From Sisyra terminalis (taxonomy: Eukaryota; Arthropoda; Insecta; Neuroptera; Sisyridae): a DNA stretch of 64,000 nt. Positions 48,360-58,212 of the stretch are shown here, in pieces. Numbering within the stretch: the stretch's first letter is position 1; every line of letters begins with the position of its first letter. The stretch covers positions 62,878,630-62,942,629 of the forward strand of contig OY292274.1 of the NCBI GenBank assembly GCA_958496175.1, in the 5' to 3' direction. The position numbers were made by a program, and so were the translations under genes. A model generated the notes under the pieces. It did not search any database, had not been told where the DNA came from, and was given only the letters and a program-made list of their open reading frames with translations.

Positions 48360-49533
48360 GAAGATATATTAATTGATCGCTTAAACTCATATATAAAGAT
48401 TTCTTCATTGATGGAAACTTGAAAAATTTTTTCGATTGAAGGAATTGGAATTTTCCAAAAATATTTTAACAATAGCTGCTCCATGTTAATCCCGGAAAAT
48501 TTGACTTATGACATTGTAACATTTTATAGTCCTTCGTCCTTTTTTTCGATAAAACAAATTTGTATTTGAATAGCATTATCTGGCATAATATATAATTCTG
48601 CAATATCAAATTACGTAACATTATTTTTTTACAATCGATCGATTTTCGTTGAATTTTCCGGAAAAATTTGAACCATTGCTTCTTCATGTTACGTTCGGAA
48701 AAGTTGTCTTACCACATTGGAAAATTAATAGGTCCTTGATCCCTTTTTTCAAGAAAACAATTTACATTTGCATTGCATTATGATGCATAATACGAATATT
48801 TTTAATTTCGTAAAATGGGTTTATGGTTATCGAAAAGTTCATAATTTGAGTATAATAGCTTCGATCGTATCATAATGCATTTATGGTGCGAATTTCATCG
48901 AGAAATTCGACAAAAAATTTTTGACAAATATATTTTAAAATCGACAGGCATTTGGTGGTAGATTTTCAATTTTTGGAAAGTTGAAAAAAAAAGTTTTTCC
49001 CCTTAAGCTTTTCCGGGACCAAATTTACACCATCGATAGAGTAATTCAAGCGCTATCGAATGAGCTATCATTCGTTTCCGTACGATCGATAGTTAACGCA
49101 CAAATCGACGTTAAAGTTGCAAAAAGTGAAAAAAAGTGCCGGTTCTGGCCTATTTTTGAGAATTTCTGAAATTTAGGCCGAAAAATTTCCCCAAAAAAAT
49201 GAAAAATTCAATTTAAGGATATGTTTTTTAGGCTTCCCACAGCGTGGTGATGCCAATCCCGAAATCCTATTTCATGAAAATCGAAAATTCGATGTCCTCC
49301 CCCCCATTTTTCGAAGATTTTTTTCCCGCTCGAAATTAAGTGACGTCACAGTGAGCAAAAATAAAAATGAAAAATATATCTCATCGATCGATCATTCCAA
49401 CCCCGAAAGGTTGGAACTTTCGATCGAATATTTCGATCAAGCAATGTCTGGAAACAATTATAAATGTTAATTATATATATTATTAGCTGAAAGGAATAGA
49501 AATCAATTATTATATTTAAGAAAAAAACACTTA

Positions 49534-49603
49534 CCCCCTTCGGGTTCCGAACCAGCGATCCTCTGCTCCATATCGAACGGTGACCCAGACGTCTCGGCCA
49601 TTA
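49534..49603 (-). ncRNA. tRNA-like segment, module copy 4
   Basis: On the minus strand it reads AATGGCCGAGACGTCTGGG then, about 35 nt on, CGCTGGTTCGGAACCCG, followed by GGGGGTAAGTG. Box spacing and content resemble a Ser/Leu-type tRNA. Confidence 0.45.
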
Positions 49604-50159
49604 GAAGATATATTAAAATGACGTTAAAACTCATATATGAACAATTCTTATGAGATTTGTAGAAAATTGAAAATTTTTTTCGATCGAAATAATTTGAATA
49701 TCCCGAAAATATTCGAACCATAGCTGCTCCGAGTTAATCCTGGAAAGTTTGTAACACCACATGGTAATATTTTAAAGTCCTTCATTAATTTTTTCGAAAA
49801 AACAATTTACATTTGAGTAACATTGCATTCATATTACGTTAATTAATTATATCGAATAAAGCGATTTATGATATGTTTTCGAAAAGTTAATTTTTTGTTC
49901 GTTAGGATGTCTGATCGTTACATTACGCATCCTTGCTTCGAATATTATGTGGAAGTTCAAAAAATATTATTCGATTTTTTTTTCCATGTGGAAAAATTAT
50001 TTTCATAATGTCAAAAAGCATTGGGTTGGGTTGGAAATTTCAAAAAAAAAATTAAAAAATGTGTGTTTATTTAGTGACGTTATTAGTGACGTCATTTAAA
50101 GAATTTATTAGTAATGTCATTAGTGAGGTCAGATATATGAATAAAAATCAATATAACAG

Positions 50160-50560
50160 ATTGATCGGTCAATCTCTTTCAACCTTAAAAGGTTGAACTT
50201 GATGATCGAATATTTCGGCTGTAAGAATGAGAGAATAATTTTAATCGATCGAAAATGATTAATTTAGCACTAAGAAATATAGAGAAATTAGATAATTATT
50301 AAATAAAAAATAAAAAAAAAAATGCCCAAGTCTGGAACCGATCTCGGATCTTTCGAACCGGTCTCGCTGCTCTTAACCACTCGGTTACAAGAGAATATAA
50401 ATTTTGGGCCTTTAAACTTATATTTGAACAATTTTTATGAGATTTCCAAACATGCAATTTTTTTCGATCGAAATAATAAGATCGTAATATTCGATAAAAT
50501 ATTCGATTTACAGCTGCTTCTTGATACGTCCGGAAAGGTTAATTGTGTACTTTTTATCGT
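50160..50560 (-). repeat. Fifth copy of the palindrome module
   Basis: Outside the palindrome but in right-arm orientation. It has the same order of parts read on the minus strand: TTTCGATCGAAA leader near 50460-50475, the tRNA-like segment (50322-50394), and the hairpin CAACCTT..AAGGTTG (50180-50196). TGACGTCA follows at 50087-50094. Confidence 0.65.
50322..50394 (-). ncRNA. Best-preserved tRNA-like segment with T-run terminator, module copy 5
   Basis: On the minus strand TAACCGAGTGGTTAAGAG is a good Ser/Leu-type A box and CGGTTCCAGACTTGG sits in the B-box position about 28 nt on. A run of about ten T residues (plus-strand A run, 50312-50322) follows directly, as in a Pol III terminator. 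The acceptor stem is not convincing, so this is a tRNA-derived promoter-like unit, not a working tRNA. Confidence 0.5.
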
Positions 50561-51577
50561 TTTTCTTCCAAAAAATTTTTTTTTTTTTTTTAATTTCATA
50601 ATTGTTGATATAAAACTTACTTACCTAGAAGAAATATTTCTTAACTTTTTGATCCAACCGACCATAATAAAATACATTTTTCTTCATCTTTAAGTAATTC
50701 AAAAATTTTTAACTATGAATGATGATTATTTTTTCAAAAAATTGCATAAATATGATAGCATAGCTGTTTTTCTTAAAATTAAGCAACAATATAAACTTTT
50801 TCATTTGAAAGAGAAAACTCAATTGATATTTGAAGAAAAAAGTGCTTTTTAAAGTTTCTGAAAAACAAATAAAGGAAAATTTAATAAAAATCACTTCTAA
50901 AAATTTACAAATACTTTATTGGATTCAATAGTAAAAGAAAAATAACAATAATTCTACAAAGTGATTCAACAATAAAAACATATATTAATACAAAAATGAA
51001 AATTAATAAAATAGACAAATAAAAATTAACTCAGTAAGAACAAATATAAAACTAAATTTCTAAATAACTTGATGCTTCATAGATTGGAGAAAACAGAACA
51101 TTGCATTGTTATCATAAAAAATTTAACAACAATAAATTCCAATTTATCAAACAAATTATTTAAAATAAATATAGTTCGACAATACTTAAAAAAATAATAT
51201 TTAAATAAATATATTGTATTACAAAATATTGATGCATAAAAAACCATAATCAAAATACAATGCATTTTACTTGTAATATTTTTATACAACATCTTAATAA
51301 TTAATACATGTATAATATGTATGTGTTTTATTGGTACAAAAATTATTGGCTTTTAATATTCAATGTAACTTCTGCCATAGCCAACGAACAAAGAAATACA
51401 AATATCATTCATTGCAAAAAAATTCAAGCAATTATAATAAAATAGAAAAAATATTAAAATTCAAAATTGAAAGAAATAGATACTTTGTAAATTTAAAACG
51501 TATTAATTATAAAAAAAAACCATAGTGACAAGAAAAATAATAGACAAGGGAAACAAATGGCATACATTGAAGTAACA
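50561..51577. other. AT-rich DNA, no gene seen
   Basis: Very AT-rich, with runs of A and T and only short chance frames. No repeat shared with the rest of the window was recognised. Confidence 0.5.
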
Positions 51578-51599
51578 TTGGTTGCATAATCACAACATT

Positions 51600-52895
51600 T
51601 TATTTAGATTAACGGATATTTCTGGATATTCCCTTTTCCTTATAAGGACATATTTATGAAAAGGATTAATAAACAATACCCTCGAGTAAGTAGGATTGTT
51701 AAAAAGTTTTAGTCCTATGTGCAAAAAGATATCCGCAATATCAATTACACAAAAAGGATATAAGGAATGGTTTTTTTTTGCTGACACTATGCATAATATT
51801 TTAGCTAGAATCATCTTTTACGCAAATGCACAAAGATAAATTGCATATAAAGCCTAGATCCTTGGAAAATCAAAACCGGAAGTTAACGAGGTAAAAATGC
51901 ATGCAACAAATTTGCCTTGAAATTCCATGTTTTTTGGGGGGTGACTTTTCCTAATAAGGACTATTTTTCAAAACGGATTATCAAATAAGGCCTTAACGTG
52001 AATAGAAATGTGAAAACATTTTAGTCCTGTGTGCAAAAGGACACCCGCAATATCGTTCCAAAGTTTCAAAAAGGACAAATTTCAAGTGCTCAAAAAGGAT
52101 ATAAGGGATGGTTTTTTTCGGTGACACTGGGCATAATTATTTTGCTTCAATCATCCTTAACGCAAATGCATAAAGATAATTTGCTTTTAAAGCCTAGATC
52201 CTTGGAAAATCAAAACCGGAAGTTAACGAGGTAAAAATGTATGCACTAAATTTGCCTTGAAATTCCATGTTTTTCGGGGGTGACTTTTCCTTATAAGGAC
52301 TATTTTTCAAAACGGATTATCAAACAAGGCCTTTACGTGAATAGAAATGTGAAAACATTTTGGTCCTGTGTGGAAAAGGACACCCGCAATATCGTTCCAA
52401 AATTTCAAAAAGGACAATTTTCAAGTGCTCAAAAAGGATATAAGGGATGGTTTTTTTCAGTAACACTGAGCATAATAATTTAGCTTAAATCATCCTTAAC
52501 GCAAATGCATAAATATAATTAGCATTTAAAGCCTAGATCCTTGGAAAATCAAAACGGGAAGTTAACGAGGTAAAAATGCATGCACTAAATTTGCCTTGAA
52601 ATTCCATGCTTTTTGGGGGGTCACTTTTCCTTATAAGGACTATTTTTCAAAACGGATTATCAAACACGGCCTTTACGTGAATAGAAATGTGAAAACATTT
52701 TAGTCCTGTGTGCAAAAGGACACCCGCAATATCGTTCCAAAGTTTCAAAAAGGACAATTTTCAAGTGCTCAGAAAGGATATAAGTGATGGTTTAAAACGC
52801 TGAAATTGAGCATAATAATTTACCTTGAATCATCCTTAACTTAAATGTGCAAAGATAATTTGCATTTATAGCCTAGATCCTTGGAAAATTAAAAC
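51600..52895 (+). repeat. Inverted island of the 341-bp satellite, about 3.8 monomers
   Basis: The reverse complement of the main array monomer: landmarks AAAGCCTAGATCCTTGG occur near 51852, 52190 and 52528, and in truncated form near 52868, about 338 bp apart. The first copy is the most diverged. Sequence variants (CCGGAAGTTAACG, AAATTGCATATAAAG) are not those of the nearest main-array monomers. A perfect 12-bp direct repeat TTGGTTGCATAA flanks the island at 51578-51589 and 52961-52972. Confidence 0.93.
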
Positions 52896-52972
52896 TGCAT
52901 GAAGAGTGTTAACCATAATACCATATATTTTGAGCTGTTTTCCCGTGCATCAATGCACCTTTGGTTGCATAA

Positions 52973-55663
52973 CTAATAAACAAAATTTTCTTAATACCGT
53001 TTGTGTTCTTCGGAAAGGCAGACTTGTTTGATGGTTATTGATGGAATGTTTGATGATTAAATACTCATAGGTAAACATACAGTGTGACTGTACATGTGGA
53101 CTCATCAGGATGTTGCCTTTAAAATTAAAAATGGTAAAGTCGTTTCATCTTAGCGGTCAACCCTATCTAAGATGCAATTTTTTATAACCCCAAGAAATCC
53201 AAGTTGATGTTCAGCGAAGCTCTATTGAACAAGAATTGCCTATAGAAAGATAAACACAATTTAATTTTTATTACTTTTAAAATAATTAAATCTGTTGTAA
53301 CCAACTCATATTTACTATTGATTATTATTTATGCTTTATTTGGAAATAAATATTACAAAAAAAATATTAATGTTTTTCCTCTTGTATATAGAAGATATAG
53401 AATAAATATATATGTAAAAATTAATTATATTCAACTAAGAAAATGTACATAGGTAATAAAAAAAGACGTTGTGCTTAGTTTTATAAATATTATATAACAC
53501 TCATTAAATATTCAATGAATAAATTTTTCTCGTAAATATTTTATTTTTTTTATTATTCTTTATGTTGTATAGCCTACGCATTTTTTCCACTATTGAACAA
53601 CCAAATTTAATTTACTTGTTAATATATTTAATCGAAATTTTGTTCCATGTTTTATATTATTATACTATAAATATTAAGTTTTTATGACAATCACATTGAA
53701 TCTTACCAATTAATTAGGCCTTCTAACAACACCGTAACTACACATATTTTTTTTATATTTACGTCATATTCGAATCATTGATAAAATACAATAATTTTTT
53801 TTTCAAAAGAATTAATATAGACTCAACTGTTGCCTATTGATCGGCACTCATCTGATATGGCTTTTATTTTTCGCAATCCATCCCTGGTTTTACTTAAAAA
53901 ATTTATTTATAATCCTAAACAAAATATTGATTATTGTAATAATAATCCATGTTTCCCAAGTTGAGGAAACTTGAATTTTCTGTAACGCCAGATTAATTTC
54001 TTTTAAAGTAATAGTATCTCAAAGAAAATAATTTTCATATTCACGCGGTAATTTAAATAAAACATTCGGTATATTTTTACTTTTTTTTAAGTCCAACCAG
54101 GCTCGGATTCCGTTTAATTTCATTGACTTTGCTATTGGTGAATAGGAGAATAAGAATTTTATCACATTTCACAGTTAAAAGAATGCTCAAATAAAAATCA
54201 AAGTTTCGGTGAAAATAGAATGCAAAAGTCAAAGTCAATATTTGAGCAATCTTTCATTTGCCATTTTTTATTTAATCAATTTCTCTTTCATTTTAAAAGA
54301 ATAATTAGATCGATACAATAGTTATTTTATTTTTTTCTCAGAAGCGGTTTATAACTTGGACATTTTGATTAATTTGAATTTTCACAATGAAAGTTGTATC
54401 GTTTATTCATATCACAGTTTAAATTTTTTTCTCGTGTTCGTTGAAACGTTCTAAGTACCTCATCGTTATATGTTTTTTTTTTTAATCATTAAACTGTTTC
54501 AAAAATTATATTTTGTCATTGCCAAATATTTCACGCCACACTTACCATCTATTTTATACATTGATTAACTAAAAGCACAGTTAATTACTTAATAATTATT
54601 TTATGGCCACATAATACAATTCCATCAAGTTTTAATTTTATTAACATATTATATATTTTATTCAAATTATTTGAATAATGATATGATTTACTTTTAGTAT
54701 TGCATAGGATTTTTTTTTTGGAGAACAAACTATGACACTGATATGTGTTTCGAAAAAAATGGCAAAATATTCAAATAATTTGAATTTCGTTGCTCTCTCG
54801 TTAATATTTACGGCATTAGAATAGACTAAGACGTGCAAACTTAGCAATGACCAATTTATAGCACAAAATATTTAAGTCAAACGCATTCGTTGTGTAGTGT
54901 TTTCTACGATTTAGATGAAATTTTTTTATATACAATGATTCAAAATTCGTTCAACCAAATTCATTTTCTCCAATCGAAAACCTTATCTTGGTGCAATGAG
55001 TTTTGAATCACTGATATACGAAGATGTAATAATGATTGATTCATTCAAAATATAAATTACAAACTTTTCTATTATTTTGTTCGTTTAAAAACAGTAAAGG
55101 TGAATAGTAACTATATAGTTTAAACCTTTAATAACAAAATAGATATTGCAAGGGCAACTTCTTAGTAATTATACAATTGGCACATTTTATTAAACAAAAA
55201 AAAAATAAGAACCATGCAAAATTATAAGAATAATTCCGTAACTAATTAAAGCCTTATGTTTGCGTAAAACATTTTTTTTTTTAGAATTTATAAGTTTCTA
55301 TTGCTATAATTAAGCTCCACGTTAACTAAAACAACGCCGATCTTCGCGTTCCTTTTTTATTTCTCTGTTGGGAAATATTCTATCACTGTTGTGCATTAAA
55401 GCACAGATAAGGTATTGGACCATATAAAAGCACAATCTAGCATTAATTCATTCCATAATTGATTTCTCAGTCTAAATGAGCTCAAATACCTTCAGTGAAT
55501 TTCCATAAAAACTACCTTTAAAAATAAAAAAAACCCGGAAATTTTATATTTATAGCTATCTTTTTCTTATTCGATAATCCGAAAAAAATATATCAATAGT
55601 TTTCACATTTATATGTGTGACTCAAATTTTTTTTCCAGAATTACGTAATCGCATATGTCGTTG
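52973..55663. other. AT-rich intergenic DNA, no gene seen
   Basis: About 2.7 kb without a credible gene, RNA or repeat. It contains long homopolymer A and T runs and only short chance frames. Confidence 0.5.
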
Positions 55664-55675
55664 TTATTTATTGTC

Positions 55676-55790
55676 ACTTAAAGCCTTATAACTGCCAGGG
55701 TTTTTAGCGACTCTAGAGTTAAAAAAAATCATATCGAGAAATATAAAAAAATGCCTCGATACATGAATCAAACTCAGCTGCATATTTATA
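55676..55790 (-). repeat. Decayed fragment of the tRNA-derived SINE seen at 56918-57090
   Basis: 55685-55775 aligns base for base with 56944-57035: both contain TTATAACT..TTTTAGCG.CTCTAG.GTTAA and ATCGAGAAATAT. The B-box region is degraded here (GTTTGATTCATG on the minus strand) and no A box remains. Confidence 0.6.
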
Positions 55791-56119
55791 AAATTAATCT
55801 TTTCCGCAATTCTTCCAAACAACAGACCTAGAAAGAGAAGAATTTTTTTTTTCCAAAGACCATATAAGAAAATAAATCGATAAACATTTAGGTTTCCTAT
55901 AAGTGAAAAATGCGACACCGTTAAAATAGGACCACAAAATTTAGTCGTAACTGAACCAATAATAGAACACCAGTGATAGAACCAATAATTCAACGATATT
56001 CCCTCCAAACTGTTTAATTTGAAAGTTTCTGGAACAATTTTGAATACCAAACATTTTTCTTCACCGGCCAACATTAAGCTGAAAAATTTGACAAAAAAAT
56101 CTGAAATTTTATTCAAATA

Positions 56120-56860
56120 CAGTATAATCTCACTAATCCGACACTTCGATAAATCGGCACATCCAATAATCCGACATCCTCCACCCACGCCTCTTTCGCC
56201 CCTCTATACCTGTGCATTGGGGTGATTTTTTTTTTTTGACTTTTTTTGGTCCCATCGTGAAATTTTGTTGGAAATACCAAAAAAAAAAAAATCCCTGAAA
56301 GTTTGGGCCTTTAATATTAATTTTAAGTCCTTGACCAAGACGTGTAAAGATTTCCCATTGAAAATACACGGAAACTCTGATTTTTTATTTTTAAATTTCT
56401 GTATCTCAGCGGCATTTCATGGGATCACTTTTACCGAAGATGGTTTTTTCTCAGAATTAAATGCTCTACAAAAGTGCCCATTGCGACAAAGTCGTAACTC
56501 ACACCGGTGAGGTAGTACGGGCCACTGAACCTAATTTTTCCATAAAATTCGCGTTTTTTTGCATTTATCTCGTAAATAACAAGGAGCTACGGAAAAATTA
56601 TAAATTTAATATTAAGGGCTCAAACTTTCAGAGAATTTTTTTTTTTTTTGGTATTTCCAACAAAATTTCACGGTGGAACCAAAAAAAAAAAAAAAAAAAA
56701 TGTAAAAAAAAAATCACCCTACTGTGCATACATTTATTCCCTCTATGAAATGCTTTATTTTATTCATTACCGAAGACTTTTCACTATAATCCAGTAATCC
56801 GAACATTCCAATAATCCGACACCCTCCGGTTTATAGTGCCAGATTAGCGAGATTACACTG
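56120..56860. mobile_element. pogo/Tigger-like MITE
   Basis: The ends are CAGTATAATCTCACTAATC (left) and, read backwards, CAGTGTAATCTCGCTAATC (right). TA dinucleotides flank both ends (56118-56119, 56861-56862), the target duplication of Tc1/mariner/pogo elements. Subterminal AATAATCCGACA motifs are repeated. No transposase is encoded. A separate element (56218-56721) is inserted into it. Confidence 0.8.
56218..56721. mobile_element. Foldback element nested in the pogo-like MITE
   Basis: The arms start TGGGGTGATTTTT and, from the other end, TAGGGTGATTTTT, and continue through a shared GTGAAATTTTGTTGGAAATA block (56258-56277 and its mirror near 56653-56672). A perfect 8-bp duplication CTGTGCAT flanks it at 56210-56217 and 56722-56729. 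Its subterminal GGGCTCAAACTTTC and CTTAATATTAA motifs are shared with the element at 10557-11722, so the two are probably the same family. Confidence 0.75.
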
Positions 56861-56917
56861 TATATTCTTACATTATTATTAACTCCTTTTTTTACAAATT
56901 GACCGAAAGAAATAAGA

Positions 56918-57090
56918 TTTTTTTTTACTTATTTACCGTCGGTTTATAACTACTAAGATCTTTTAGCGGCTCTAGGGTTAATTAAATCCGTTATCGAGAA
57001 ATATTGAAAATTTGCACGATACGAGGATCGAACCCACTACCTACTAGTTTTAGAGCGGTCACCTAGACCACTCGGCCACCAGTAGGCAAA
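56918..57090 (-). mobile_element. tRNA-derived SINE
   Basis: Read on the minus strand from about 57087: a tRNA-like head with A box GGTGGCCGAGTGGTC (57066-57080) and B box GTGGGTTCGATCCTCG (57020-57037), a body of about 75 bp (TATTTCTCGATAACGG, CCCTAGAGCCGC), and an A-rich tail (minus-strand A run at about 56918-56930). The head resembles Ser/Leu tRNA. Lack of a full cloverleaf with acceptor stem argues against an intact tRNA gene. Confidence 0.65.
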
Positions 57091-58212
57091 TTTTCTTTTA
57101 GATATTCTTCTATTTTGTTATCCAACCAATTTTGCATTCGTTCTTTGTCGATATTTGGTACAGTTGGAGGAGAAATAGTATTGCGATTAAAGACCTTGGA
57201 AGTGTCCAATTCCAGTTACTTCGAACAGAGGAATCTCCACTACAAATTTACACATTTCTTGCTATGTATACTGTACCGCATTTTCGGGTAGCTTTATGGA
57301 TTTATTTTCTTCTAAAGTCATGCAATTTTCTGTTTAGTAAAAAAGAAAAAGCATCAAAAGTAACATTGATTTAAAATTACCGAATTAAATAAAATTTCCG
57401 TTGCTATAATAATTTTGAGTTTCTTTATTTTTAATCAATAGTTCAATGGAACTAGAAACACCATAAAATGACAAATTTAAGTAACCAGAAAAAGTTTTAC
57501 AAGAAAAAATCCTCATAAAATATTTTCTAGATACTCATTTCCACAAAAGTGGACGGATTTTTACGAATCGTAAAAGCAAATCATTAACTTCCTATACAAA
57601 ATATATATTAAATCGTTGTTAGTCATTAATTACCACGAATTAATTACATTAATCACACACAAAAACATTAATAAATCGCACCTATAGTTTTGTACAACGT
57701 TTTTCTAAGCAGTAAAGATATAGAAAATAGTACCTTTAAATAACTAGCAACTAAATCGCAATAAGGCAAGCTTTAGTTGGCTTTAGTTTAATTGCACCTG
57801 ACTGAAATACTTTTGAAATATAAAAAAAATATTAAAGATAATCATATGAGTTCGATGTAAAATACACACGTTCTTAAATAAACTAGTCAAAGATTTTTCT
57901 CTCGAGTATCTATGTCCTAATTAGTGTGTTACAATTCACCTTTACGCCTAGTATAAAAAAATTGAGATAAATATATTTTTACATACATACATTTAAAATC
58001 AATTATCCTATAAAATATTTACAAATACAAATATATATTTACTTAAAAATGCGACTAGTAGGCGGAACTAATAAGTTTGCTCTCTTTATGTTAAACACGA
58101 AAAGTGTTTTTTCTTCTTCTTACCTATAATACGTGTTTCACTTACCGTTTCTTTATTTTTTTCAAATTTTTTAAATTATTTACTATAAAACAATTTTTTA
58201 CTAATTTATTAA
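57091..58212. other. RAPGEF1 3' flank, no gene seen
   Basis: AT-rich DNA past the RAPGEF1 stop codon that probably includes its 3' UTR. An AATAAA on the minus strand lies three bases after the stop (58205-58210), with others further on, so the true poly(A) site cannot be chosen from sequence alone. Confidence 0.4.

Larger units (their letters stand above)
45180..49860. repeat. Compound palindrome, about 4.7 kb, of a modular repeat family
   Basis: The sequence is inverted about a centre near 47515. The inner arms (about 46540-47460 and 47575-48490) are about 99% identical, including identical 113-codon open frames at 46547-46888 (+) and 48143-48484 (-). The outer arms (45180-46200 and 48850-49860) are clearly more divergent. 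Each arm holds two copies of a module: TTCGATCGAAAA-rich leader, tRNA-like segment, splice-like signals, hairpin, TGACGTCA cluster and a long AT-rich stretch ending in CTACTATCG/ATCGATAG repeats. Shorter internal repeats of about 220 bp are also visible (46290-46390 against 46495-46590). A transcript across it would form very long double-stranded RNA. No transposase or other conserved protein is encoded. Confidence 0.8.

Noticed and set aside
55664..56188. 174-codon minus-strand frame
   Set aside because: It crosses the decayed SINE fragment and the end of the pogo-like MITE and resembles no protein.
57018..57087. Functional tRNA-Ser/Leu gene
   Set aside because: A and B boxes are good, but no matching acceptor stem is present and the sequence continues into a body shared with another copy plus an A-rich tail, so it is a SINE.
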